From Bacteroidales bacterium (lineage in GTDB: Bacteria > Bacteroidota > Bacteroidia > Bacteroidales > JAADJA01): a DNA stretch of 64,000 nt. Shown here piece after piece: positions 31,086 through 41,087 of this stretch. Position numbers and translations under genes: made by a program. The stretch is taken from the NCBI GenBank assembly GCA_016783885.1, contig JADHVR010000003.1:49088-113087 (forward strand), written 5' to 3'. How positions within the stretch are numbered: position 1 is the first letter of the stretch; the number at the start of each line of letters is the position of its first letter. The notes under the pieces are model-generated. The model saw only the letters and a list, made by a program, of their open reading frames with translations. It did not search any database and had not been told where the DNA came from.

Positions 31086-31529
31086 ATGAAAAAAAATGCA
31101 CGTTACTTATCAATTTTACTGCTTTTGGCAGTTTACGTTTCTGCAAATTGTTTTGCGCAGGAACTACCCTATGAAAATGGTTCAGTCTGGGATTTATCTT
31201 TTATCAAAACCAAGGATGGTAAAGATCTAGACTACCTGAAAGATCTTAGTAAGAACTGGAAAGCCATTATGGAAGAGGCAAAAAAAGAAGGTTTGATTTT
31301 ATCTTACAAGATAATTTCGGCAAGCGCTGTAAACAGGGATGATTGGGATCTTTTGCTTATGACAGAATTTAAAAACTATGCTGTCTTTGACGGCATGGAT
31401 GAAAAATTTTATGCCCTCGCCACAAAAGTAATGGGAACAGAGGAAGATATGGATAAGCTGATGGTAAACCTGACAGAAATGCGGGAAATACTCGGAAGTA
31501 AATTAGGACAGGAGATTTATTTGAAATAG
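31086..31529 (+). CDS. Exported protein of unknown function, possible dimeric alpha-beta barrel
   Basis: A 147-residue protein with a signal peptide (about 1-24, LLLLAVYVSANCFAQ). The mature part begins with a WDLSFIKTKDGKDLDYL segment, then a helix (LSKNWKAIMEEAKKEG), a strand (LSYKIISASA), and a second strand DWDLLLMTEFKNY. This alternating pattern suggests a ferredoxin-like dimeric alpha-beta barrel, but no enzyme motif is recognised. Similar small exported proteins are common in Bacteroidota. The ATG at 31086 follows an A-rich stretch without Shine-Dalgarno sequence. Its partner upstream is the SnoaL-like lipoprotein, separated by an inverted-repeat element. Confidence 0.65.
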   Translation: MKKNARYLSILLLLAVYVSANCFAQELPYENGSVWDLSFIKTKDGKDLDYLKDLSKNWKAIMEEAKKEGLILSYKIISASAVNRDDWDLLLMTEFKNYAVFDGMDEKFYALATKVMGTEEDMDKLMVNLTEMREILGSKLGQEIYLK

Positions 31530-31532
31530 AAG

Positions 31533-31586
31533 ATAAGGGGGAATAAGGGGATATTAAAAAATGCTACCAACCCTTATTCCCCTTAT
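31533..31586. repeat. Imperfect hairpin after the small exported-protein gene
   Basis: ATAAGGGGGAATAAGGG (31533-31549) pairs with CCCTTATTCCCCTTAT (31571-31586) with one bulged G and a 21-base loop. There is no T run behind it, so a terminator role is uncertain. Confidence 0.45.
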
Positions 31587-31639
31587 ACATTTATTTCCTT
31601 TATACATTTTTCAAGACCGTATCTTCAATTGATGAACAA

Positions 31640-32219
31640 TAAACTGAACAATTACGATTGATAAATATTAGTCTGAATTTGTTTCCTCTATACCAAATAC
31701 AATTATCGCAGACTGGTTTTTGGTGGAATTGAGGGATAAGGAATGCAGCATCAGATTCAAATGCTACTGAAGTCACGGCAAATTGGAAGATAAGCTGCAT
31801 TCCTGAAAAATAATGGTTCGATTTCGGATTTAGATGGGACATCAAATCCTATATTTAGTTATTCACCAATAAACCAGCTATATCTCGTTATATGGCACCG
31901 CAACCACCTCGGCATCATATCTGCTAATCCGGTAACCGAATCAGGTGGGGTTTACACCTACGATTAAACAACAACGGCAGGGCAGGCTTACGGAACAAAT
32001 GCACAAAAATATCTCGGCAGCAGTATTTACGAAATGATATCCGCCGATGCAAATGCCGATGGAGATGTTAATTCAGGTGATAAAACTATTTGGACAAATC
32101 AGGCTGGAACAAAGGGTTATAAATCTGGTGATTTTAATATGAACGGGCAGGTGAGTAATACGGATAAAAATGAGTTGTGGCTGCCGAATATCGGAGAAGG
32201 TAGCCAGGTGCCGGATTAA
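31640..32219 (+). pseudogene. Degenerate copy of the dockerin-like C-terminal module
   Basis: Translating in pieces recovers the module that ends the 8029-16794 protein: SIPNT-IIADWFLVELRD near 31684-31738, then AAFLKNNGSISDLDG in another frame, then LVIWHRNHLGIISANP. A TAA at 31965-31967 replaces the TAT of the intact copy (YDYTT). After that the frame is open to 32219 and ends GEGSQVPD, exactly like the intact protein. At least two frameshifts and one nonsense change are present and no start is recognisable. It is a remnant of a duplicated gene end and is followed by the same 3' flank as the parent. Confidence 0.85.
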
Positions 32220-32406
32220 CCTCCCCCTAACCCCCTCAAGAGGGGGAAATGTCTCCCCCTTGGGGGGAGATCAAGAGGGGGTATCTACGTAAATAATTTC
32301 CAAATCGAAAGGCCCCGTGGTACAACGGGGCTTTTTTCTTTGAATATAAGCGTGTTTGTTATTTTTGGTTCTACTACGAATTTCAGAAAAACCTTATTAT
32401 ATTAAC
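32220..32406. repeat. 187-bp direct repeat, copy 2
   Basis: Nearly identical to 16795-16982, including the C/G-rich palindromic block and the terminator. Identity ends abruptly at ATTAAC in both copies. Confidence 0.85.
32310..32337 (+). terminator. Rho-independent terminator (copy within the direct repeat)
   Basis: Same stem GCCCCGT (32312-32318) and ACGGGGC (32325-32331) with six T as at 16886-16913. Confidence 0.75.
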
Positions 32407-32456
32407 GTGAGTTCGGGATTTTTGATAAAGGAAGGCCATCCCTAATGGGACTATGT
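32407..32456. repeat. Short dispersed repeat, copy 1
   Basis: Begins GTGAGTTCGGGATTTTT and contains CATCCCTAATGGGACTATG; the same sequence with a few changes lies at 38241-38290. TCCC and GGGA can pair around TAAT. Confidence 0.6.
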
Positions 32457-32719
32457 TACTCAAGCATGGTCAATGGTCAAACCTGAAACCTGAAACTTCA
32501 GGACGGGGCAGGATTAGCACTTAAAATTTTATCTTGGTTCTTTTATTTATCAAAACCATGAAATCCTTGTAATAACAGTAGTTTGGCATGAGTACCGATT
32601 ATTGTAATTCAATGTAAATTTTTTATTAAAAAATTGTTAATAAATACTGTATTTAACATTTATTATTACTGAATTCAATACAATATGATTTTATTAACAG
32701 CCTTTTGTTTATAAATGAA

Positions 32720-32752
32720 TTTGCAATATCCTTTCTTTGTGTTGTATCTTAG
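32720..32752 (+). promoter_or_regulatory. Bacteroidota-type promoter for nrdJ
   Basis: TTTG at 32720-32723 and TATCTTAG at 32745-32752 are separated by 21 bases, fitting TTTG-N19-21-TAnnTTTG with one mismatch. It implies a 5' leader of about 85 bases. Confidence 0.55.
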
Positions 32753-32844
32753 CACTGCAAAAAAATAAGTCTGTACGAATTTCCACCTTGCAGTGAATCA
32801 GTATTTTACAAATTTTTTACCACAATAATAATTTATAAAACAAG

Positions 32845-35547
32845 ATGAATGAAAGTCTTTTTGCTAATGTAGAGGAAAAACAAGAAGTTAAGAAGGATAC
32901 AAGTTTTTATGATAAAGTCCTGGAAAAAAGGCAGCGACCTGCTATGCCTGTTGAACCGGTCGAGTTGAGTATCCTGAAAAAGGAAGCTTTGGCTGTTAAA
33001 AAAGAAAAAGTGCAAAAACCCGTATTACGAAAATATTTAACTGATGAGGTACTGAAGAAGTCAACTGTCTATTTTAAGGGAGATGAACTGGCTGCAAATG
33101 TCTGGATGAATAAATATGCCCTGAAAGATAGTGATAGCAATATTTATGAACTTACTCCCGACGATATGCACTGGCGGTTGGCTCGCGAAATTGCCAGGAT
33201 TGAGCATAAGTACCCAAACCCCGTGAGTGAACATGATATTTATCTGCTTTTAAAAGATTTTAAATACATTGTCCCCCAGGGTGGTCCAATGTCAGGAATA
33301 GGAAATGACTTTCAGATTTCATCATTATCAAACTGCTTTGTTATTGGTAATAAAGGTTCGTCAGATTCTTATGGCGGAATTATGAAAATTGACCAGGAAC
33401 AGGTTCAGCTGATGAAACGCAGAGGAGGGGTAGGTCATGATTTAAGCCATATTCGTCCGGATGGAAGTCCGGTAAAAAACAGTGCCCTTACTTCAACCGG
33501 TATTGTTCTTTTTATGGAAAGATATTCCAACTCAACAAGGGAAGTGGCACAGGATGGCAGACGCGGCGCCCTTATGCTTTCCATCTCAATAAAACATCCC
33601 GATTCAGAGAATTTCATCGAAGCCAAGATGGAAAAAGGTAAAGTTACCGGAGCTAATGTTTCGGTTAAGATTGATGATGAATTTATGAAGGCTGTTATTG
33701 AAAATAAACCTTACAGGCAACAATATCCTATCGATTCTGATAATCCGGTTGTAATAAAAGAAATTGATGCGCGAAAACTATGGGATAAAATTATTCACAA
33801 TGCCTGGGCATCGGCCGAACCGGGAGTTTTATTCTGGGATACCGTAACCCGCGAAGCTATTCCCGATTGTTATGCCGATTTTGGGTTCACTACCGTTTCC
33901 ACAAACCCCTGCGGTGAAATTCCATTATGCCCTTATGATAGCTGTCGCCTGATTGCTTTAAACCTTTACAGTTATGTAGAAAAACCTTTTACAAAAGAAG
34001 CCAGTTTTAATTCTGAACTGTTTACAAATCACGTCAGGTATGCCCAGAGAATAATGGACGATATCATTGACCTGGAAGTTGAAAAAATAGATGCTATTCT
34101 TGCCAAAATTAATGCCGACCCGGAAGATCATGAGATAAAAAGCATTGAAAGAAAATTATGGGAGAATATACGCGAGAAAGCTTTGCAGGGCAGGCGTACC
34201 GGAATTGGTATTACGGCAGAGGGCGATATGATAGCTGCACTCGGAAGCAGGTACGGTACTAAAGAAGCTACTGATTTTTCGGTTGAAGTGCATAAATTAT
34301 TAGCTGTCGAAGCCTACCGTTCATCAGTTGACCTGGCTGAAGAAAGAGGCTCTTTCCCAATTTTTAATATTGAAAGAGAAAAGGACAATACATTTATTCG
34401 CAGGATAAAGCAAGTAGCGCCAAAAGTGTATGAAAAGATGGAAAGGGTGGGCAGAAGAAATATAGCTTTGCTTACCATTGCACCAACCGGAAGTGTTAGT
34501 ATCTGTACTCAGACAACATCAGGAATAGAGCCTGTTTACAAGATATCTTATAAAAGAAGAAGAAAGGTAAATCCGAATGATAAAAATGTGAACGTTTCTT
34601 TTGTTGATGATGTTGGCGATGCATGGGAAGAATACGATGTATTTCATCCGAAGTTCCTGAAGTGGCTGAAAGTTAACGGATATAATGTTGAAGAAGTAAA
34701 GGCATTTACAGATGAAGAATTACAGCCGTTAATCAAAAAATCGCCTTATTATAAAGCCACTTCCGGCAACGTTGACTGGGTTGAAAAAGTAAGGATGCAG
34801 GGAGAAGTTCAGAAATGGGTTGACCACTCCATAAGTGTTACGGTGAACTTGCCGGCAGATGTAAATGAGGAACTGGTTAGTAATGTTTACCAAACAGCCT
34901 GGGAAAGCGGTTGCAAAGGAATGACTATTTACAGGGAAGGCTCGCGCGACGGGGTTCTTATCAGCAATAATAAAGAAGGTGAAGCAGTATTTAAAGAAAC
35001 CAAGGCTCCTCCAAGACCAAAGCAATTAGAAGCTGAAATCGTCAGGTTCCAGAACGATTATGATAAATGGATAGCTGTTGTAGGTTTGCTCGATGGCAAA
35101 CCTTATGAAATATTTACAGGTAACGCCGAAGGATTCTATCTTCCGAGCTTGGTTAACAAGGGATGGGTGATAAGAAATAAACCGACTAAAAACGAAAATG
35201 CCCGCTATGACTTCCAATTTGAAGATAAAGAAGGATATAAAACAACCATAGAAGGCTTGTCAAGGTCGTTCAATAAGGAATTCTGGAATTACGCCAAACT
35301 GATATCCGGCATCCTCCGGCATGGAATGCCATTACATTATGCTATCGAACTGGTTGACCATCTGAATTTTAATAATGAATCTATCAATACGTGGAAAAAC
35401 GGTGTTGTAAGGGCATTAAAGAAATTTGTACCGGACGGAACCGTTGATAAAAAGCAGGCATGCCCCGAATGTAGCACCAAAGGCGGTTTAATGTATAAGG
35501 AAGGCTGCTTAGTTTGCAGTAATTGCGGGTTTTCAATGTGTGGATAA
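32845..35547 (+). CDS. nrdJ: Adenosylcobalamin-dependent (class II) ribonucleoside-diphosphate reductase
   Basis: A 900-residue class II ribonucleotide reductase that converts ribonucleotides to deoxyribonucleotides with B12 as radical source, independent of oxygen. Seen: an N-terminal extension of about 60 charged residues, MHWRLAREIARIE, the SSLSNCFVIG segment with the first active-site Cys, the GGVGHDLSHIRP loop, NPCGEIPL with the thiyl-radical Cys, the phosphate-binding TIAPTGSVSIC segment, and a Cys-rich C-terminal tail (CPECSTKGG ... CSNCGFSMCG) for reduction and zinc binding. Length and tail fit the bacterial NrdJ form. It is a single-gene unit with its own promoter. Together with MutAB it makes the cell B12-dependent. 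Confidence 0.95.
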   Translation: MNESLFANVEEKQEVKKDTSFYDKVLEKRQRPAMPVEPVELSILKKEALAVKKEKVQKPVLRKYLTDEVLKKSTVYFKGDELAANVWMNKYALKDSDSNIYELTPDDMHWRLAREIARIEHKYPNPVSEHDIYLLLKDFKYIVPQGGPMSGIGNDFQISSLSNCFVIGNKGSSDSYGGIMKIDQEQVQLMKRRGGVGHDLSHIRPDGSPVKNSALTSTGIVLFMERYSNSTREVAQDGRRGALMLSISIKHPDSENFIEAKMEKGKVTGANVSVKIDDEFMKAVIENKPYRQQYPIDSDNPVVIKEIDARKLWDKIIHNAWASAEPGVLFWDTVTREAIPDCYADFGFTTVSTNPCGEIPLCPYDSCRLIALNLYSYVEKPFTKEASFNSELFTNHVRYAQRIMDDIIDLEVEKIDAILAKINADPEDHEIKSIERKLWENIREKALQGRRTGIGITAEGDMIAALGSRYGTKEATDFSVEVHKLLAVEAYRSSVDLAEERGSFPIFNIEREKDNTFIRRIKQVAPKVYEKMERVGRRNIALLTIAPTGSVSICTQTTSGIEPVYKISYKRRRKVNPNDKNVNVSFVDDVGDAWEEYDVFHPKFLKWLKVNGYNVEEVKAFTDEELQPLIKKSPYYKATSGNVDWVEKVRMQGEVQKWVDHSISVTVNLPADVNEELVSNVYQTAWESGCKGMTIYREGSRDGVLISNNKEGEAVFKETKAPPRPKQLEAEIVRFQNDYDKWIAVVGLLDGKPYEIFTGNAEGFYLPSLVNKGWVIRNKPTKNENARYDFQFEDKEGYKTTIEGLSRSFNKEFWNYAKLISGILRHGMPLHYAIELVDHLNFNNESINTWKNGVVRALKKFVPDGTVDKKQACPECSTKGGLMYKEGCLVCSNCGFSMCG

Positions 35548-35899
35548 AAGTTGATTTGCAAGAGTTATTACGGCTAATTGTTTTTCAGTTTTATTTCGAT
35601 AATTAATGGATACAAATTCCAAGATTTGGTTTAATGAGTAAAATAGCAATCATTACAATCCAGTATCCAGTATTCGGAAAGGTAAAAATAATAATTTTAC
35701 AGGAATTCAACAATTTGCCGATAAAATCCTGTTGTCCGTTGCTGAACTCAAAGTGTCCGATAAATATACATTAAAACATACGAGAAATAATATTAATCAT
35801 TCTACGGTTTTTATTAACAACCGTTTGTGTTTTTGGTATAAAAATTGGATACAATCTCCGATTCAACTATCACTTTTTCTAATCAAAAAAAATCAAACT
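35548..35899. other. Intergenic region, nothing recognised
   Basis: 352 AT-rich bases between nrdJ and the C10 protease gene. A short open frame from 35732 runs into the protease start but has no protein character before the ATG at 35900. Confidence 0.5.
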
Positions 35900-38010
35900 A
35901 TGAAAAAAATCTACCTAACTCTTTTTATTATTCTTAGTTTTAGTTTAATTTCCAAAGCCGAAAAAATCGAACTTGAACAGGCAAAACAAGTTGCTATGAA
36001 CTATTATTCCCAGTAAAGTCTGAATATATTATTACATCATCTCATCAGCCAATAATCGGTGAAATTTTCATAGAAGAGATCGCAGGAACAACAGCTTTTT
36101 ATATTTTTAACTTCCAGGAAGAAGGGTTTATAATTGTATCGGGCGATGATAACACTATTCCAATTCTTGGATTTTCATTTGAAGGAAAATACACACCCGA
36201 TAATCAACCTGACGGTTTTAAATATTTGATAAATTCATATAAACAACAAATAGAATATGTCTGGTCGAAAGGCATAGAACAGACAAGTCAGATAGAACAA
36301 TTGTGGGAGTCGTGCCTAATAAATGATTTAAAGGATATTATAAAAGGATGGAAAAGCGTGGAGCCTCTGATCACTTCGACATGGCACCAGAATTATCCTT
36401 ATAATGCATTATGTCCCCCTGACCCGCTGGGACCTGGCGGATATACATGTGGATGGTGCGGGTCTGCTGCTTCTACACAATTGATGCACTATTATAAATT
36501 TCCTGTTCACGGTATTGGGTCGAACGGATATAATTGCCCTAACTACGGGTATCTTTTTGCTGATTTTGAAAACACAACTTATGAATGGGATGCGATGCCC
36601 AATAACGTGGAACAACTTAATATACCTGTTGCAACCCTGATATTTCATTTTGGTGTTGCTGCTGAAGTTGAATTTGGTCCTTATGGTACTCTCGGGTATC
36701 TTGTAAATATCCGGGATGCTTTTAAGGATTATTTTAATTATTCCGATTCTATAGTTCTCAGAGTTCAGGCAAATTATACCCTTGAAGAATGGCAAAATAT
36801 GCTGATGAACCAACTTGATAAAAAAAAACCGGTTTTATATTACGGAATGGGTGGAGGGGGACATGTCTGGTTAATTGACGGATACCTGGGTCCAAATTAT
36901 TATCACTGTAACTGGAACTGGAGCGGTGCTTATGACGGATATTATTACCTCGGTGATTTTTCTCCGGGCACGTTTAATTTCAATGAGAACAATGGTGCTT
37001 TTTTCAATACAATTCCAAACCCTGAGAATTACCCCTATTTCTGCAATGGCATCGATACTGTAACTTTTATTAACGGGCAATTTGATGACGGTAGCGGTCC
37101 GATCGACAATTATGCTGACGGTCACAACTGTTACTGGCTGCTCGCTCCCGATTATCCTTCAGGCGTGGATTATATTACAATACTTTTTGAAAAGTTCGAT
37201 ACGGAATTAAACAATGATGTTTTAACCATTTTCAACGGACCTGATAATACGTTTCCGGTGCTGGGTTCATTTTCGGGAAACGAAATTCCCGGTCAGTTAG
37301 CGTCAAGCAATGACACTATTTTGTTGCATTTCTATTCAGATAATAATGGGATAACAGGTGAAGGCTGGTTGATAAGTTACGAAATCCAGGAAATGATTCA
37401 TTGTTCCGGGTTGCAAACCATTACCACTGCCGGGGGGAGTATAAGTGATGGAAGCGGAAGCTATCACTACAATAATAATACAAACTGTATGTGGAAAATT
37501 GAACCGGTAGGTGCCTCCTATATCACCTTAACATTTACTGAATTTGAAACAGAAGATGGCTATGATTTTGTTAAAGTGTATGATGTTTCAAATGGAACTT
37601 TATTACTTGGTACATATTCGGGTTCCGGCTTACCACCGTCCATTACAGCTGACGGGGAAATGCAGATCGTTTTTACTTCTAACGGCAGTATAACAAGCGA
37701 AGGATGGAGTGCAAATTACATTTCGGACGGAATAACAAATATCGAAGAGCAAAACATTAATTATAGCATTAATATAAGTCCGAACCCTGCAGGAGATTTC
37801 TTTCAGATAACAGGATATCTGTTAGAAGTAAAAAAAGTTGTAATATCAATATTTGATATTACAGGAAATGAAATTTTTATACAAAATATCGAACCGGAAG
37901 AAGGTAAATTAACAAAGGACATAGATATCCGCAATCTTGAGATCGGGCTGTATTTTCTGCAAGTCAATTATAATCAGACTTCAATTATTGAAAAATTGAT
38001 CAAGCTCTGA
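35900..38010 (+). pseudogene. Secreted C10 (streptopain-like) cysteine protease with CUB domains and T9SS tail, frameshifted
   Basis: The gene starts at 35900 with a signal peptide and the beginning of the SpeB prodomain (MKKIYLTLFII ... QAKQVAMNYYSQ) and hits TAA at 36014. The prodomain continues at once in the -1 frame (SEYIITSS ... GFIIVSGDDN) and stays open to 38010. The catalytic part has the Cys region WCGSAASTQLMHYYKFP, the His region GGGGHVWLIDGY and CNWNWSGAYDGYY. Two CUB domains follow (starting CNGIDTVTF and CSGLQTITT), then a T9SS sorting domain (ISPNPAGDFFQI). The shift lies at a CCC run (36009-36011), so loss of one C would explain it. Either a recent inactivation or a sequencing error. 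Confidence 0.8.
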
Positions 38011-38240
38011 TTTTTTAAATGCTTAAAAACTAAGGGAATGGTGTAGTGGTGGTGAAGTTTGTGAAATGAGTTTTTCTGATGATACTAACATATTTATGCT
38101 TTTACATTTATTTGTTATATTTTTTGATGCAAATATACAAATAATTCAAATACATTTTTCGGAAGGTGGGCAGGAATCCTATAATAATCCTTTTCGGATT
38201 AACTATCCACATTTCCGCTCGCCTAAATCCTAAAAAAATT

Positions 38241-38290
38241 TGAGTTCGGGATTTTATTAAAGGAAGTCCATCCCTAACGGGACTATGTTA
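38241..38290. repeat. Short dispersed repeat, copy 2
   Basis: TGAGTTCGGGATTTTATTAA followed by CATCCCTAACGGGACTATG; near match to 32407-32456. Confidence 0.6.
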
Positions 38291-38476
38291 TTTTTTATTA
38301 TTTCCCCCGAACTCCTTCCTTCGTCAGTCGTTCAGGGTTACAGACAGGATGTCCCTAAAGGGACAAAAAATGCCGAAGGCATGTCCCCTGATTGTAACCA
38401 GACACAGCAAGTCGAAGTGGGAATTTTTGTGGGCAGGGGACTTGCTTTGTCGGGAAGTTGTCTCTGCTTTTTTTTT

Positions 38477-38523
38477 GACATGGCAAGTTCCTTGCGCACA
38501 GGCTTGCCTCAACTTGCCATGTC
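38477..38523. repeat. Perfect 13-base inverted repeat
   Basis: GACATGGCAAGTT (38477-38489) and AACTTGCCATGTC (38511-38523) flank a 21-base loop. A T run precedes it on the + strand, so it is not an ordinary terminator in either direction. Confidence 0.55.
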
Positions 38524-38565
38524 TGGCACTATAATGTGAGTGAATACAAATTTAATAATTTATCC

Positions 38566-40911
38566 TCAAAACTCAATCTTATAACTCAAATAAGGAAATA
38601 TGATTGCAAGCTCATAAGGTTCAACTGTGTTAGTTTTGTAATTATAAGCATGTCCCAGGAATTCTTTTTGCATAAGCAGGTTCTTAGCCTGCAAGATTAT
38701 AGTATGAGCGCATTTTTGCCTGTTGATACGATAATTCAATGAAATATCGATGTAGTAATTTGTTGGCGCTTGTTCTTCATAGATCCTTGAATTATCATAG
38801 ATCACAAACTGACTTGTATTTGAACTTTCCACATCTACAGGGGCATATCGCTGGCCTCCCAATACAGTAAATTTCCCGTTCAAACTAAATATATTGTTTT
38901 GCCTCACCTGCCATTCCTTTCCGCCCAACAGGTTAAACACAAAATTTTGGTTGTAGCGTGTATTTCGTTCAATGCCATCGCCTCCAACATATTTCGAATC
39001 AAAAGCAGAAGCAGTGAGCATATAATAATAACCCTTATTCAGAAAACGTTCAAAGGTAATATCCACACCCACATTTCTCCCGGTTCCGTCATTAACCAAT
39101 TGCCCCGTAAAAAACATTTCACTTTTGTAATTGATCATTGAGAATGAACTATCAACAATTACCGGAACGTCAAATAATAGCTGGTAATATGGTTCAATCT
39201 TCAGATGCGTATTATTGCTGATATTCCAATCGTAACCCAACACAAAATGATGAGCTTTTGTAATTCTCAGGTCTTTGTTCAGCTCTTCCATACCTCCCGG
39301 AGTTTCAGTTTCCATCAGGTAAATTCTTAAAGGTTCTATCCGGCTGTGCCTGCCGTATCCCAGGCTAAAGGTATGAGCGGGTGCAAAATTCCAATTGAAG
39401 CCGACACGCGGTTCAGCGGTAAATTTTTTATTAAAGGCAAAGTACAGCAAATGCAGTCCGGCATTAACATTCAGCTTTTCATTGATGAAATATTTAGATT
39501 GAGAATAAAGCTGTGCAGAAGCAGATAATCCTTTGTCGTTTACCAGGAAATCATAAGTATTGCTGTTTGCCACATCCGAATTACCTTTAACATCATAATT
39601 AAAAGCTAATCTACTCAATACAATTCCCGTCCTGTTCGTATGCCGGCTATTGAATTTATGATTTAAATAGCTTGATAAAGATAATCTTGAATTGACCTCA
39701 TTTTGATCGGAGACAGGAACTTCATCTAAGTTCGACCTTAAATAGGAATTGTTATTCGTATATCTACTTGCTGAAAATGATAATGATGAAAACAAATAGG
39801 ATTTTTTACCCACAATTATCCTGTGATTCAATCCTGATGCAGTTAAGTCGTAATGAATATCATAATTATAAGCATCATAATTTGTTGTCCATTCTTCGGG
39901 ATTTTTTTGAGGTTCAAAATCGATCTTACCCATACCATTAATACTCCACAATGAAAACGTACCGGCTTTAGAGGTTGGAATATTTACTTTAAACGACAGG
40001 TCAGTAAAATCAGGCAATCCGGTTACCTGCGGCAGAAGTGATTTTAAAATCCCGAATGTTGAATACCTGTAATTTATCAGGTAGCTTGCCTGCTTACCTT
40101 TTTTAATTGGACCTTCGGCAGCTAAATCAATTCCGTAAGAACCTGCCTGGAGCGCATATTCCCTTTTATCCTGATTTCCGTTTCGCAAGTTAATATCGAA
40201 TACACCTGATAAGGCATTACCATATTCAGCCGGAAAAGCTCCTGTAAAGAAATCGGAATTAGCCAACATATTACTATTGAACATGGTTATGATCCCTCCG
40301 CCCGAGAACATACCGGCAAGGTGATTCGGGGCAGGAATTTCAACTCCTTCCAGTCGCCATAGAATTCCTTTTGCAGCATTTCCCCTGATGATAATCTCAT
40401 TATTTTCAACAGTGCTGGGTGTAACACCCGCCGTTGAACTCACTAACCGGGAAGGATCGTCCATACCTCCGGCAAATCTTTGTGCCTGTTCTACGGTAAA
40501 GGTCCTTGCCGATACTGTTGCCATTGAATTAAGAGGTTTCTCTTTTTGAATATCGGCTTTTATAACAACCTCATCCAAATATTCAACCGATTCTTTTAAG
40601 GGAATATTCAAGTTAATTTCTTTACCTGAACTTACGAGTAATTCAGATACAAAATAACTTTCATATCCAATAAAACTGATTTGGAGATCAACCCTTCCTA
40701 CCGGGACTTTTTCCAATCTAAAATAACCTTCACTATCGGTTGTAACACCAATTAAAGGATCAGAACCAGGAATTACAATTGTTGCCCCCGGCAAACCCAT
40801 CTCCATTTCACTATCATAAACTTTACCTTTTATGGTTTGAGTAATCTCTTGAGCAAAGCTAAACAGTCTGAAAACCAGAACAAAAATTAATAACAAAAAT
40901 TGCTTTTCCAA
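38566..40911 (-). CDS. TonB-dependent outer-membrane receptor with carboxypeptidase-regulatory-like domain
   Basis: A 781-residue outer-membrane protein. It has a signal peptide (about 1-20, LLLIFVLVFRLFSFAQ), a CarboxypepD_reg-like domain (about 25-115: TIKGKVYDSEMEMGLPGATI ... GYFRLEKVPVG), a plug domain (about 130-240: RLVSSTAGVTPS, IIIRGNAAKGILWRLEGVEI), and a beta-barrel ending in the aromatic C-terminal strand IFPYLSYKIEF. It imports a ligand through the outer membrane with energy from TonB. No SusD partner is next to it, so a metal, cofactor or peptide ligand is as likely as a glycan. The start is TTG because no ATG precedes the signal peptide. It is divergent from a LuxR-type regulator, which may control it. 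Confidence 0.88.
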   Translation of the reverse strand: MEKQFLLLIFVLVFRLFSFAQEITQTIKGKVYDSEMEMGLPGATIVIPGSDPLIGVTTDSEGYFRLEKVPVGRVDLQISFIGYESYFVSELLVSSGKEINLNIPLKESVEYLDEVVIKADIQKEKPLNSMATVSARTFTVEQAQRFAGGMDDPSRLVSSTAGVTPSTVENNEIIIRGNAAKGILWRLEGVEIPAPNHLAGMFSGGGIITMFNSNMLANSDFFTGAFPAEYGNALSGVFDINLRNGNQDKREYALQAGSYGIDLAAEGPIKKGKQASYLINYRYSTFGILKSLLPQVTGLPDFTDLSFKVNIPTSKAGTFSLWSINGMGKIDFEPQKNPEEWTTNYDAYNYDIHYDLTASGLNHRIIVGKKSYLFSSLSFSASRYTNNNSYLRSNLDEVPVSDQNEVNSRLSLSSYLNHKFNSRHTNRTGIVLSRLAFNYDVKGNSDVANSNTYDFLVNDKGLSASAQLYSQSKYFINEKLNVNAGLHLLYFAFNKKFTAEPRVGFNWNFAPAHTFSLGYGRHSRIEPLRIYLMETETPGGMEELNKDLRITKAHHFVLGYDWNISNNTHLKIEPYYQLLFDVPVIVDSSFSMINYKSEMFFTGQLVNDGTGRNVGVDITFERFLNKGYYYMLTASAFDSKYVGGDGIERNTRYNQNFVFNLLGGKEWQVRQNNIFSLNGKFTVLGGQRYAPVDVESSNTSQFVIYDNSRIYEEQAPTNYYIDISLNYRINRQKCAHTIILQAKNLLMQKEFLGHAYNYKTNTVEPYELAIIFPYLSYKIEF

Positions 40912-41087
40912 TGCTTTAATTTTAATGTTTAAATTTACAGCAAAATTCTATCATATCATTTATTTACACAATACTGATAAATCAGTATTTTTATTATGAA
41001 ACACTCATGTTTTTTATATTGAGACACGCGAGAGAATGATTAAAATGTAAGTGGCAAACAGTTAACGTATTACTAAATTTCAAACAG

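Larger units (their letters stand above)
32407..32844. other. Intergenic leader of the ribonucleotide reductase gene
   Basis: No gene seen. The first 50 bases (32407-32456) match a repeat at 38241-38290. The rest is AT-rich and holds the promoter at 32720-32752. No cobalamin riboswitch signature was recognised. Confidence 0.55.
38011..38565. other. Intergenic region rich in repeats and palindromes
   Basis: No gene supported; short open frames here coincide with repeats. It holds the dispersed repeat at 38241-38290, small hairpins GTCCC-TAAA-GGGAC and ATGCC-GAA-GGCAT near 38358-38391, and the inverted repeat at 38477-38523. Confidence 0.6.

Noticed and set aside
32034..32219. Independent 61-residue dockerin-like gene
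   Set aside because: It is the surviving open end of the degenerate module; homologous sequence continues upstream through stops and frameshifts.
32407..32844. Cobalamin riboswitch before the B12-dependent ribonucleotide reductase
   Set aside because: No B12-box-like sequence or characteristic paired elements could be recognised in the leader; only a promoter and a repeat are seen.
35732..36016. 94-residue separate gene
   Set aside because: Only its last 38 residues are protein-like, and they are the signal peptide and prodomain start of the frameshifted C10 protease.
38477..38523. Terminator for the TonB receptor gene
   Set aside because: On the minus strand the hairpin is followed by A rather than T residues.
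38285..38539. Short open frame as a gene
   Set aside because: It lies over palindromes and repeats, open frames exist in other phases too, and the translation has no protein-like character.
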